From contig JAPEVC010000149.1 of the NCBI GenBank assembly GCA_027946555.1, forward strand, positions 1-64,000: 64,000 nt of DNA, in the 5' to 3' direction. Under the pieces are notes generated by a model. That model was not told where the DNA came from, made no database searches, and saw only the letters and a list, made by a program, of their open reading frames with translations. This document shows, piece after piece, positions 11,710-22,384 of this stretch. The DNA comes from Gnomoniopsis sp. IMI 355080. Lineage: Eukaryota > Ascomycota > Sordariomycetes > Diaporthales > Gnomoniaceae. The position numbers were made by a program, and so were the translations under genes. Position 1 is the stretch's first letter. The number at the start of each line of letters is the position of its first letter.

Positions 11710-14244
11710 ATGAATCTACCCTCGTCTTCCTTTCCCAACCGCATCCAGCCGACTGGAGCCGCCGGCAGTGAGCAACCACAGCCGCACCGCCTCACGCCGC
11801 AGGAGGCAGCACTAAGGGGTGCATCGCTGGCCTTTCAGAAGCAGCAGCATCAGGCGCAGGAAGGTGGCCACACACATAAAACGGGCGTCGGAAACGGTGG
11901 AATCAGCAGGCAGACGACAGGCGCCAGCAACAACGGCGGGCGGCTCAGCAGACAGCCCACGGGCTCAAGTATACGCTCGCAGCGGGACTTCTACACGGAC
12001 GAGGCTTTCGAAAAAGAGAGGGAGCGAGAGCGCAAGGCCCTCTTCCTGAGCTCGACGACGCCGGAACAGGGCAGCAAGAGCAGCCAGCACCTCTTGCTCC
12101 CGCCGGGCGCGCGGCCAAGCTCGGCGGCGCTGGCCACGGACGCGAAGAGCGCGAGCTTTATCGCGGCTACGCTTGCGGCGAGTCGGAGTGCGAGTCCCGG
12201 GACTGCCTCCTCGGGGCCGGAGAATGGGGGGGTCAGTGGTGCGGTGCGGCGGTCGCCGTTGCGGGAGCCCGTGGATCTGCGCAGGGGGTCGGCTGCGTCG
12301 GCAGGGTTGGACGAGTTTACGGATACGACATCCCTGGCGCCGGCGACGTCGCTGATTTCGCTGTTTGAGGGGCAGAGGGAGACAGATGGTTTGGTGCGAG
12401 GTAGCCCAGATCGACCGGTTAAGAGGAAGTTGAAGCCGATATCGTCGAAGGCCTTGATGAGGGCTAGCAGATCAGAGGATGACGAGCTGGATGCAAGGAG
12501 TACCGAGTTGATCTCGAAGCCCGAACCCAAGACACCAAAGTCTCATCCAGAGCACGAGGACGGTACTAGTGTTGATGTTACAAAGAGCAAGCCGAAACCG
12601 AAACCGAAATCCAAGCCGAGTCCAAAGCCCCGGGCGAACATCGACGCCATCAAAATCAGTCCTAATCGTCCTCCTACGCCAAAATCGAAGCTCGTTACGC
12701 CTCAGCCTGGAATAAGAAATGAGACAGTAGACTCAGCATTGGATGGAAACAATATCGGGTCCAGATCGGCACCGAGACCGAGTCCAAAGCCCAAGCCTCG
12801 AATTGTCACGAAACCTGAGACTCCAACCTCACCAGTCTTCAGGAGAGCCGATACGGAGATAGTATCGCCAAAGCCCAGGAGGCTTAAGACGCAACCAAGA
12901 CTGGAAGCTCCACTTCCCTCAAGTAAAGCGAATGAGGATTTCGACACTACGTTGGAGATGATGGCGGGATCTGAACCGAAATTCCACCTCAAGGCTACAG
13001 ACGTGAGTCCAAATGGCGCTCCACAAGCGAATGAGGGCGAAACAGCCGCAAAAAGACGACCCAGTGTGCCGTTAAAAAGCCCAATTATCTCGGTTAAAAG
13101 TCGGCCCCCAGCCCCAAAAAAGAGAACGAGTCTCTCGGAGCGGAAGTCACCTGAACTACGGCGGCATAGTATACAGAGGCAATCCGTCATTTCGACCCAT
13201 GATGGTCAAGAGGAGCTCGGACAGCGCTCCGTTCACGACTCAACCGACACACGACCTACAACGTCCGATTCCAGGTCGTCCAATGATTCTTTTGTCTCGG
13301 CGTCTAGTGTACCTGCACGAGATGACGCGGACTCATTGCTCACCATTGGGGCTGCTTCATCACGGTCGATCACGCCAAAAGGTCGACCAAGTCGACCTGC
13401 ATCAGCGCAGCCTTCGATACCTCTCCCCATTCGCCAATCCGCCACGGGCTCCCCGCAACTTACGCTCGACTCCCTCTCCAGCGCCATCATGGCGGGCTCC
13501 CTCGCCTCAGCACGCCACACCCCAAGCTCTCTCAACGACGGCCGTACACCTCCGCCTCTCCCGCCATCCCGCAGAAAAGGAGCCACCAGCACCAAACACC
13601 AATCCAATAGTAGGCGCGCATCTCCGCACCGCATGAAACACACCTTGCGACAACCCAAGTCACTCTCGGACGACGAGGAAGCCCGTCGCCCGTATCACAA
13701 GAAAAGCCTCAACAACAAGAAGCACGCGCACCATGAAGGGTCCCGCAGACGCTGGCGCGAGGAGATTACGGAGCGCGAGAAGAAGCGCTACGAAGCGGTA
13801 TGGGCCAGCAACCGTGGCAAGCTGCTTGTACCGATGCAACAAAATTGCTCAGACCCGGACCGCCATCCGGCAAGCCACCAGCGGCCGCGCGAACCACTTC
13901 GCAATGAGAGCTACGAGGAGCTCTCAGAGCACGTGGCGAACGTCATTGTTAAGGACATCTGGAGCCGCAGCCGGCTGCCGGAGCCGGAGCTCGCGGAGGT
14001 GTGGGATCTTGTGTATGGGCATGGCCGGGCGTCGGGGACGGTGCTGCACGGCGCGCTGAACAAGCAGGAGTTTGTCGTTGGCATGTGGTTGATTGATCAG
14101 CGGCTGCGGGGGCGCAAGATCCCACCACGGGTGACTGAGAGCGTGTGGGATAGTGCGAAGGGGCTACGGGTGCTGACCCCGGAACAACACCATGGGCATG
14201 GACACAAAGGAGGCAAGGGGAAGGGTAAAGGTAAGGTGAGGTGA
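11710..14244 (+). CDS. EH-domain protein of the Irs4/Tax4 type (increased rDNA silencing protein 4-like)
   Basis: Single exon, 844 residues, starting MNLPSSSF at the ATG after CGAGCC. Only the C-terminus is globular. Residues about 690-820 form one EH (Eps15-homology) domain, recognisable by YEAVWASNRGKLL, VIVKDIWSRSRLPEPELAEVW and LNKQEFVVGMWLIDQRLRG. The rest is low-complexity: Ser/Pro/Arg/Lys-rich, with a KPKPKPKSKPSPKPR run near residue 295 and many PKSK/PKPK repeats. The extreme C-terminus is HGHGHKGGKGKGKGK. Family knowledge: budding yeast Irs4 and Tax4 bind the phosphoinositide 5-phosphatase Inp51 through their EH domain and affect PI(4,5)P2 levels, autophagy and rDNA silencing. The domain order (long disordered N-part, single C-terminal EH) is exactly that of this family. 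No intron is needed. Confidence 0.85.
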   Translation: MNLPSSSFPNRIQPTGAAGSEQPQPHRLTPQEAALRGASLAFQKQQHQAQEGGHTHKTGVGNGGISRQTTGASNNGGRLSRQPTGSSIRSQRDFYTDEAFEKERERERKALFLSSTTPEQGSKSSQHLLLPPGARPSSAALATDAKSASFIAATLAASRSASPGTASSGPENGGVSGAVRRSPLREPVDLRRGSAASAGLDEFTDTTSLAPATSLISLFEGQRETDGLVRGSPDRPVKRKLKPISSKALMRASRSEDDELDARSTELISKPEPKTPKSHPEHEDGTSVDVTKSKPKPKPKSKPSPKPRANIDAIKISPNRPPTPKSKLVTPQPGIRNETVDSALDGNNIGSRSAPRPSPKPKPRIVTKPETPTSPVFRRADTEIVSPKPRRLKTQPRLEAPLPSSKANEDFDTTLEMMAGSEPKFHLKATDVSPNGAPQANEGETAAKRRPSVPLKSPIISVKSRPPAPKKRTSLSERKSPELRRHSIQRQSVISTHDGQEELGQRSVHDSTDTRPTTSDSRSSNDSFVSASSVPARDDADSLLTIGAASSRSITPKGRPSRPASAQPSIPLPIRQSATGSPQLTLDSLSSAIMAGSLASARHTPSSLNDGRTPPPLPPSRRKGATSTKHQSNSRRASPHRMKHTLRQPKSLSDDEEARRPYHKKSLNNKKHAHHEGSRRRWREEITEREKKRYEAVWASNRGKLLVPMQQNCSDPDRHPASHQRPREPLRNESYEELSEHVANVIVKDIWSRSRLPEPELAEVWDLVYGHGRASGTVLHGALNKQEFVVGMWLIDQRLRGRKIPPRVTESVWDSAKGLRVLTPEQHHGHGHKGGKGKGKGKVR

Positions 14245-15155
14245 AATTCGCTAGGGAGCTCGTGTGGCTGTTCCTTGTGTAGGGCGTGAGGTGTTCTTTT
14301 GAAGTTGACGTGGCTCAACACTTGCATTTACTGCATCATTTGGCAGCAATGATACCCCTGACCCACCCCCTAGGCAGCATTTGAATAGACTAGAGATGCT
14401 TCTACAAAAGTGTTTGGTCTAAAGTCCCATGTTGCTATGTCGAACTCGAGTGGGGGTCAGCCCTACGGTCTCACGGATTCAAATCATATTGCAGGGACTA
14501 CTTTTGGCTGTCAAGTATGACATTGTCTCGATACTTATGGCTGTATCTGTTGTAAAGTTTCTGTGCCACATGCAAGTACGAGCAGCGGCTGACTGAGTGG
14601 TTTTGATTCGTCCATTTTGCCCCGGGGGGGGGGGGCGCGAGGCTGAATAGGCCGCGGCCCGGCCGCCGCAAAGCGACCACCGCTGTCAACCAAACAAATT
14701 GCCCCAGGAAATGTAATCCTGGAACGTGTCTGTGTTTTATGTTGGTCTTTGAAGAGGCGCTGACCAGTGTTCGTGTCTCTCTCTCTCTCTCTGCCGCCCA
14801 TGCTGTGCGCCGTACGACACAAGGCCTCTTTTGCGGCTATATATTACATATTCGTTTGCTGCTGGAGCAGAGGCGCCGCACTGAGCAACTGCCGGATACC
14901 AAACAAACGACTCTCAGCGACTAAATTCCGACCTGAAATTTTGACCATAGGACTTCTGCCTAATTCAGTTCGGAGAAAGATAGATATATGAACGTCCCAA
15001 ACGCAAATTAATTCGGACTGGACCTACGTCCTTTCACTCCCGATTCTTTGCTTGTCTTGAATATTTGCTGCTACAGAGAGGCTGGATCCTTTCTTTGTTT
15101 CTTCACACATAGCTATATATCTTTAATAAAAGTCTTTAACAAATTTCGAATCAAA
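14245..15155. other. Intergenic region with CT repeat and poly-G tract
   Basis: No gene is supported. A (CT)n tract lies at 14776-14792 and a 12-base G run preceded by CCCC at 14620-14635. The last 150 bases before 15156 are AT-rich and likely the leader of the next small gene. Confidence 0.5.
14620..14635. repeat. Poly-C/poly-G homopolymer tract
   Basis: CCCC followed by about 12 consecutive G. Tracts of this kind are prone to length error and to real length variation. Confidence 0.75.
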
Positions 15156-15725
15156 ATGGGCAACACACCATCATCCCCACATCCAAAAACCGATCTCTAC
15201 CCCTACCTGGTAAGTCTTGCGACTGCAAACCCTTCCCCCACCCCCTTTCCCAATTCTTTGACGATCTCCCCTGACCTATCCAGGACGCAAGGAACGTAGA
15301 CCACAAGAGAATAACCATGTTAATGGTACCTTCGTTACAGGGTTATGGCGCCGTAAGCCCCAACAGCCCGGGTTTTGACGAACAGGCTTTCTTCGACGAT
15401 ATCATCGACCAGCCTCTAGTAGCAGGTGAAAAGCCCACCCAAGTCAAACAGCGGAAATCGTGGGAGTCGGCTATGTCTTCAAATAGATCCCAACGATTTG
15501 TGAGTATTATTGCTCTGTGGTTATTTCTATAGCACACCCCTTGTCCCTCCGACTTTGAGCTTTTTGAGAGGATTTTGCGCGAGCGACTAACACGGGATCC
15601 AGTCACTGGATACTGCAATTGACTCGGCGCTTGATGCCTGGCAGCGAGTAAAACCCTCGCGAAGAGGCTCGTACGACAAGATTGGAAATAAGGAGATGAT
15701 TGGGATTGGCTGGGAGGTAAGGTAA
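15156..15725 (+). CDS. Small uncharacterised protein, possibly N-myristoylated
   Basis: The proposed exons are 15156-15209, 15284-15499 and 15603-15725, about 130 residues. Donors GTAAGT and GTGAGT and acceptors ATCCAG join in phase 0. The N-terminus MGNTPSSP fits an N-myristoylation signal (Gly2, small residue at 6). Later parts include YGAVSPNSPGFDEQAFFDDI and LDTAIDSALDAWQRVKPSRR. The first intron could instead end at 15340. The last exon could instead splice at GTAAGG (15717) to TTGCAG (15856) and stop at 16006, which would overlap the coding exon of the opposite-strand gene. I do not recognise the family; the exon logic is the main support. Confidence 0.45.
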
Positions 15726-15918
15726 TGAAATAAATATGAGGCTGCAGGGCGTTCCGTCAAGGATAATTTATTGGAATATCAGAGCAGCAGCCAAAATCTG
15801 TGGGGTTACTATCCAATGACACTTGGACGACTAGATAGCTTCTTCTTCTGTTGCAGATCCAATTGCTATATGCAACAGGCACGAAAACCCCCGGTCAAAG
15901 TATCCTTCTCCTCTCAGC

Positions 15919-16639
15919 TCATGCCCGAGTCCTAAAAAAGGACTTTACTCTCTGCTGCAACGAGCTCCTGGCCGTGGTACACAAATCGCCCTCATTGGGA
16001 CCTTGAATTTCCCACTTGAAATCTGCTTTGCCAGAGTCCGTGTGAGAGGTCCAAGTTCCTGTGACTTTCTTGATAATAGGACTTCCCATATTCGAATCTA
16101 AACATGGGCCCAATATGACCGCAACATCCTTTACAGAGATCCTATGAACGCGTTTTGGTCAGCTAGGTGTCTACCGTAGCTTGTTCGCATGTGAAGAAAG
16201 TGAAGATGGAGTCTACTTACCGTATAACCTTTCTCTCCTCGCACTGGACCACAAATGCAACAGTCTCAAACTCAAATATGATAGTGGGCTCCTCAGTGCA
16301 TTGGTCAGGGTCAATCTCCCAATACCCTCTTCTCTCCGTCTGTGTCAAGATGGTAGAACAAAAGTACTCGAGATCTGCACGCTTGATGTTGCCTTCATTT
16401 TTGGCGCGCTTCATACTCTTGGGCTTTGCGTTACTCTTGCTCGGCACGCAAAACTCCTCAGAGAACGTCTCGGGGGCACAATGCTCGAAATGTACCCAGT
16501 CCAAGAGTCGTGGGTCGCCTTTTCCCTGTACCTCGGACTTGTCCGAAAAGGTGTCCTCGTTGGCCACATCCGCTGGTGGCGCTTCAGGCTCGAGGTCATC
16601 GGTTTTGTGTAATCGCTTTGCGTCTGGTTCAAGAGACAT
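15919..16639 (-). CDS. Uncharacterised two-exon protein
   Basis: Exons 16221-16639 and 15919-16141 on the minus strand join CG|G across a GTAAGT...CATAG intron, giving 213 residues from MSLEPDAKRLHK. The frame is open further upstream but has no earlier ATG. Seen: an acidic/Pro-rich N-terminus, a middle part with RLLDWVHFEHCAPETFSEEF and RGYWEIDPDQCTEEPTIIFE, and a C-terminal part with GTWTSHTDSGKADFKWEIQG. The WEID...FEFETVAFVVQ and TWTS...FKWEIQG stretches look like beta strands of a small barrel. I do not recognise the family. It faces the small gene at 15156-15725 tail to tail, with about 190 bases or less between them. Confidence 0.55.
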
Positions 16640-18428
16640 GGCTCCACTGTCGGGAGAAATAGTTTCAGGGGTTTTGTGATGAAGGCGGGAAACGATGTTG
16701 CTGATATCGCTGGTCCTTGCTGGTTTGGTCAATTGAATTAAAAACAGGTGCAAGCTTTTATTGTCAATGATAGAAGACTACAGCGAGCTGGGTACTCGAA
16801 TTATAACTTAAATAGATCTCTACGGTGGCCGCGATTCACTCACTGGGCACACTGCATGTGACCCACGAGACATGAAGTCAGTCCTATGGCTAAACTCGTC
16901 ACGAAGTATTGTGGCATGGCCAGAGAGCACAGCACGTGTGAGAGAGGTGGTGCGTCTCGAATGTGTGATTTTACAGTCCGAAGTATCAAACAATATATTA
17001 CTATCAACATTGGCATTGAGAAGTCAGTCTTGCTGCTATGATAGGCTTGTGACGGCAGTCTTCGGGATCCTGTGCAGAGAATTCGACATTGCGGTGAACC
17101 CCCAGGCCGTAGATCCACACACATATGTGCTCCTGTGGAAAAGGGTCTTTGTCCTTGATCGTACCTAAATGTCCAAAATCTGCTATGCCCGCGTCCGATA
17201 GGACCGGCTTACCTACGATAGACAATCTAAAGCTGGACTCGATAGAACGGGCGAGGAACCTGCGGCATGGTCCCGCTGGGAAGCCTACATGTGACATCCT
17301 ATCTTGGATCTCCTTGAACACCATGACCGCGTTCCCTGCTGTCAAAATTCTGTTGCGGCTTGATAAAAGTGCAGGAACACTAGGCCGTGTTCACAGGGCA
17401 GTCAAGCAGAGAGGGTAGGCTGGCCCAGCGTATGATGGCCAACCTCTCCGATGTATTACGCAGCGGGCCCAGGAGACAGACTACAAATACTGTACTTCCT
17501 TGAGGTCTTCAAGAAGTAGTAGTACCCCATTGGTGAGGACTATGAGGCTTTGTCAATTGAGACTACTTGCGCCCACCTGATCCTGTAAGTGGACCTATCC
17601 TTTCTGCTCCAAGATTCTTCCCATTTGACGTCTCGATTCACCATTAACTATCCTTTACCTACCGACGCGCCCAGGGTCCAGTTACGAGACTCTGAGTGAC
17701 AAAAGTGGTAGCACCAACTCCCACTCATATACGCAATGCCATACATAACAATTGCTGGCAAAAACCCCTGAGCATCCGAATCACTATCAAAATATCGCCG
17801 TCGGGCCTGCAGGCACAACCCGGCGGCCGGGCCTATACACCGGCTCCAAAATCACGATTGTCCCAAAGACACACACTGACCAATACGCTGTGGTTGCCAT
17901 ACCCGTCTCCTCCGAGAACCACGTGCCCGGCCATCGGACCGTGAAGATGGACTACCGGCCCCTGCGAAGACACGCACGAGCTGGCAGCGTGGCGTGCACA
18001 AGTAAAGTGACACAAGATGGACTCGCATTCTGTCTCACCGTACACCATAGTAGCTTACTGCGTGTGGCGTAGCTCCCGAGACACTGGAAAGAAAAGGAAA
18101 CAAGAAGAAAGCCCGACAGCCGATGCCCGACGTTGGAGGGCCACAAGTCTATGTGGCTTGGCTCACAAGTCGCAGGATGTAACTTGATGGGGGTCGGTGT
18201 AGTCTACATCATGCATGTGGGAGTGCCACTGCATTACGCCGATAGGAAGAGGCGGCCAAACATATTGCTGTTTGCAAGCCTTCGGGTATCACACACACCT
18301 ATTATAATGCTACCATGTTGTGGTCTTGCGGCCTTCGAAAGCTATCAAAGAAAACCAATATATTTTGGTGTGCGCCTTCTCTCCTGCAGGCTTGGAAGAA
18401 ATCTGACAGGTCATGCCGCAAAGTGTCC
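16640..18428. other. Intergenic region with scattered coding-like fragments
   Basis: No intact gene could be built. The minus strand over 17004-17345 and the plus strand over 17736-18072 have coding-like composition in short stretches; the second is listed separately as a possible pseudogene. The remainder shows nothing recognisable. Confidence 0.4.
17736..18072 (+). pseudogene. Possible frameshifted small gene
   Basis: An ATG at 17736 opens MPYITIAGKN and meets TGA at 17769-17771, immediately after an A5C4 homopolymer run (17760-17768). One frame over, an open frame runs from that run to 18072 with strongly biased GC-ending codons and a plausible protein (GLYTGSKITIVPKTHTDQY, YAVVAIPVSSENHVPG). 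This pattern fits a one-base slip in the homopolymer, either real decay or a sequencing error, but an unrecognised upstream exon could also explain it. No family was recognised. Confidence 0.25.
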
Positions 18429-20379
18429 CTAACGCCGCTTTTTTTTCTGCTTCTGTCTGATCTTCCTTGCCCGCAGGATACCACGACGTTGGAAACGAGA
18501 TTTGACCCACTCGATGATCATTTCTCGCATCAGGACGAGTATGACCACGAACGACATGGGTGCGGCAATGATCCAGCTTCATATAGTGTTAGCCCTGTCG
18601 TCATCACTTTCGTCCAGACGGATATACTTACAAGAACGAAACACCGCGTTCGAGATCGGTGAAAGGCTCAAAGTTCTGCCCGAAATATCCGGTCAAAAAA
18701 GTGAGTGGAAGGAAAAAAATTGTCGCCAAAGTAAGTTGCTTCATCGACTCATTTTGGTAGGCCGAGATGGTGTTGAAAATTAAATCGATCAAACCATCTG
18801 CTTGCGATTTTATACCACTCAGGGATTCCGTGATGAGAACGCAATGATCCAGAACATCTCCTAGATAAGTGTGTGTCATTGGTGTAATGATGACACCGCG
18901 GCTTGGGTCTTGAAGATGTAATGCGGCCGACTCTTGGCTCATCTCTGTTTTGTGGTCTCGCAGGGCGTTGATGAGGTTGATGATGGGGTTGATGAACGTG
19001 AGAATTTTGTTGATCTCGTTGATGATAATGTAGAGCTTTTTCGTGTGGGTCACGTTGGGGCGTGTGAGAACATCGAGCTCGTAGTCCCCGATCACGTCAG
19101 CGTACACACTCGCGACCGGAATCGCGAGGTCGATAACGGCATCAATGATAGCCTGTCCGACCATACTGGCGTCACTCGACTGACGGAGGACAGTGTCTTC
19201 GGTAAACAGCCGAGTCAGAATAGGCTTCTCGACAACGTCCGCAGACAGCTCAAAGAAAGAAATTATGGTATTATCGTTTGTGATGAAGATCGAAACCTGC
19301 TCTGCGATCACGCCCAACTTGTGAGGGGCCAAGGCTGAGTGCTTTTCAAAATAGTCGATCTTGGCCTCATTCGGACCCGCCTGATAGCGCTGCAATGTCC
19401 TCTCGAGCGTCTCTCCACTTGCAGTAGACAGATCAGTCCCATAAGACTGGAGATGCGAATGAGAATGGTCACTTCCATCTTCAAGAGTGTTCCTGGAGGC
19501 CCTGGGATCAGTCGGCTGCCTCGTGTCCTGGAGCATGGCTCTCAGTGATCTAGACGCGCTTTTGGCAAAATTTACTCTCTTTTTGCTCTTGGTACTGCCG
19601 GAAAGGCTCCGACGATCAAATTCCCCGTCTGAGTCGTCCTCGCTCGAGTCATCCTCATTACAGATGTGCGACAGCTTTAACATCGTGAAGATTACGAAAG
19701 CGTGATTAGCGTACCAATCCGTTTTGGTTCTGTTCCTTGGATTCATGATGTCCTCGATAGACAGCTTATGCAACCTCTTGTATTTCCCCAGGGTTGCAAT
19801 AACGTCCCAGCTTAGTCCGTTGACGTTGATCCACCGGCACTTGGCCCAGCTTGGCTGTGCCTCTTTCAGGAAGGGTGGAAGCGTATCATTCGTGAGATTT
19901 TTGACATCGATATTTTCGTGCGAAAAATCGACGACCGTAATTTGGCAGGCCTGCGAAAGCTTGGTCATGGAGGCATGTCCGCCGTCCGTTTTGTATGGAT
20001 CAAAGCCAGGCTCTGCACCAGGGTGCCAGCCTGACCGTTGCGGTTCGAACTCGCTGAAGTCTTCAATACTCTTGAAGGTGTTCGTTCGCGTGAGTCGACG
20101 GCGGGTCGGACTGAAGGCATGATGACTGAGGCTGGTGCGAGGCAGGACGGAGTCTGACTTGGCGACATTGGGCTGAGAAGCCTGCGGTTGACTAAGACCC
20201 TGGCCCGGGCCGGCTTCGAGCTCGTCCTGAAAGTGAGCGTGGTGCATTGGACTGGTCGAAGCTTCTACTATAGGGACAGCAGAGTCGGTGCCGGTCTTGA
20301 CCACAGTAGCTGCAAAGTCGCGCGAAGTGGTCTGCTGAGGCGCGCCTTGCGGCTCCTCGCCGGCCTTCTCTGGGTCCAT
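18429..20379 (-). CDS. CorA/Alr1/Mnr2-type divalent cation (Mg2+) channel
   Basis: Two exons on the minus strand, 18632-20379 and 18429-18576, joined TT|C across a GTAAGT...GAAG intron, give 631 residues. The start MDPEKAGEE is at CCAAGATGG; the open frame upstream has no ATG. Family knowledge: CorA-like proteins are homopentameric channels with a long cytosolic funnel and two C-terminal helices, the first ending in a GMN signature. Seen: a disordered N-terminal 160 residues, the soluble domain, then TM1 (LATIFFLPLTFLTGYFG), the signature at residues 567-569, and TM2 in the second exon (WIIAAPMSFVVILVLMREM). The C-terminus is a basic tail (RQKQKKKRR). The signature reads GQN, not GMN. A Ser/Asp-rich stretch (EDDSSEDDSDGEF) lies mid-protein. 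Membrane location, plasma or vacuolar, cannot be told. Confidence 0.88.
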
Positions 20380-22384
20380 CTTGGCAAAATAAAGTCTAGG
20401 GACCAGAGGCGCAAATTGGTTGCTGAGGTGAACAGTAATAGGTTTTGGTGTAAATCGACGGTAGACAGGGAGAATTGCTAAAGGGGGCAACGCCAAATTG
20501 CGCGCGTCGGCAACTTTAGCTCACAGGCAAGGGGCTCGGCTGGACTGTAACGCTACAAGAAGCAGCTCATCAAGGCGCCCCAGCGCTGACTCGTACTTGG
20601 GATCGGGGCAAACACGATAGAAATACATGGCGGGAGTGCGATTTGAGTTGAGTTGAGGATGTAGCATAATGGTAGCTTCGAGAATAGACGACCTCCTTCG
20701 CTAGCGAAATGGACATCTCCTACTATGACAACTAACTGACGTCTCAGCTTACCTAAGCCGTGTCCAGCGATACTGTTTATAGAATATTCGGGCTGGCGGG
20801 CATGTGACAGTGGAAGCTTGTCTTCGGCTCATCCCGACTTGGCATCCCACATTGACTTCATCCCACCTCTCCAGTATACACGAGCAGGTAAACGATGAAC
20901 TATTCCGTCCAGCCCGGTATGGCCGAGCCACCATTCCATCCTTTAGCGGATGGACCGAATCGCGACGAAGGCACTGTTGATATATCCTTTTGCGCGACAA
21001 TTCCTCGGCCCTGGGAGGACTTCATCAACTAAAATTTCCACACCCAGGCCTTTTAAGTCTTTGAGAAAGCTGATAGTTCGTTTGGTCGCATCCGGTCTGC
21101 TCACAGTGCCACATCTGATGAAGCGACAAGCACCGTCAACTCTGTCTCGACACCACTTTGACAAGGCAATGGTCCACAGTCTCAAGACGGCTTGCTGCAG
21201 TTCGGGATTGGCCCGCTCCACTGCCCAATTCTTATCCGGCTCGTGGTTTGTCGTCAACGGGAATTCCCAATCAAAAGGATCTTCGCTAAGAGCGTTGAAG
21301 ATGTAAGATAAGACGACTGGCAATCGCCTTGTTGCCTGGTGTCGCAGACGGAGCGAGCAGGAGGCGAGGGCTAACATCCCCCAAACTCATTCGACAACGG
21401 TGGTTTGGGCACTTTTAGGCGGGCGTCGCACAAGTGAGCATAGTCTCCCATCATCCTCGGCTTCAGTACTCTTCCAACCGTTCACGGACGTCAATGTCTC
21501 ACCCGAGTCCCTTGGTTCGCGTGCCACCGGGATCGGGAGCAGCAGTGACCCGTATGCGAGCTTTTCCGAAATGCATGTCTCAATCATGGCCACTCAATGT
21601 TTTTTCAGGGTGTCAACGCCAACATCTTGATCATTTCTTGTGTTCGCTAAACACCGCATACATGAGGATCTCGCGTGACCCAGCGAGGCGTACGTCAAGA
21701 GGCGCCCCATTGTGTACCTAGGTAGGTAGCCGGATCTTTTCACTTGTGCGCTAACTACCCCGAGGTCAGCATCACGAACGAGGCGGTGTAGAAGAAGATG
21801 AGAAGGTCAGGAATTTCTTCGGGAGCCACCTGAGACTGGCATTGCATGTGCAGCCCTTTTCTGACCCAATGGCTTCTATGCTGAAGAGCTATTGCCATGC
21901 CACGCCGCCTTGCGCGCGCCCACGACGGCAGCGTCGAGGTCAAGGCCGCCCTGCGGGCCGTCACATTTCAGGCGCATGTTTGCCTTGTCATGCTGCTCGG
22001 CGACTTCCACATTGGCTGTCAATACTGCTTGCTCTACGGCCGAGAATGCTCTCTCTTTCCACCAGGACCCTGTCGTCCAAGGTCATGTCGCCGAGCGACC
22101 AAATAGTGAGTAATGGTAGATTGAATATGACTCGGCTCCTAGGCGGGTCGGGCGTCTTCCTACTTACTTATAAATGAGCGATCAATTCCCACCTGGCGCT
22201 CGATCAAACCGAGACATTCGCTTCTTAAGCGACCTGTCAACTGTCAAAACCTTCAGTATTGTTTACACGTCCTCCACCGAGACCTTCGTCTTATAAATAA
22301 ATCTTCTTTCCGGGTTTCCCTTTCCCAAAGTGACACGAAACGGCCGTTGAGTATCTCCAGGACCACCCTTGACAGCTGGAAACC
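20380..22384. other. Intergenic region between divergent corA-like and DUF2306 genes
   Basis: Apart from a possible small ORF at 20943-21377 no gene is supported. A CCTAGGTAGGTAG-type motif lies at 21715-21729. The 200 bases before 22385 probably carry the DUF2306 leader. Confidence 0.45.
20943..21377 (-). CDS. Possible small uncharacterised protein
   Basis: An intact 144-codon frame with a genuine ATG at 21377. The composition is protein-like, for example LPVVLSYIFNALSEDPFDWE, LQQAVLRLWTIALSKWCRD and FLKDLKGLGVEILVDEVLPG. No signal peptide, membrane segment or family motif was recognised. It could be the remnant of a larger gene, since a second minus-strand frame ends just upstream (21387-21593). 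Existence of a real gene here is uncertain. Confidence 0.3.
   Translation of the reverse strand: MLALASCSLRLRHQATRRLPVVLSYIFNALSEDPFDWEFPLTTNHEPDKNWAVERANPELQQAVLRLWTIALSKWCRDRVDGACRFIRCGTVSRPDATKRTISFLKDLKGLGVEILVDEVLPGPRNCRAKGYINSAFVAIRSIR

Noticed and set aside
17004..17345. Minus-strand frame of 113 codons with coding-like stretches
   Set aside because: The first ATG is internal, no upstream exon fits, and possible introns inside it would be too short (about 30 bases).
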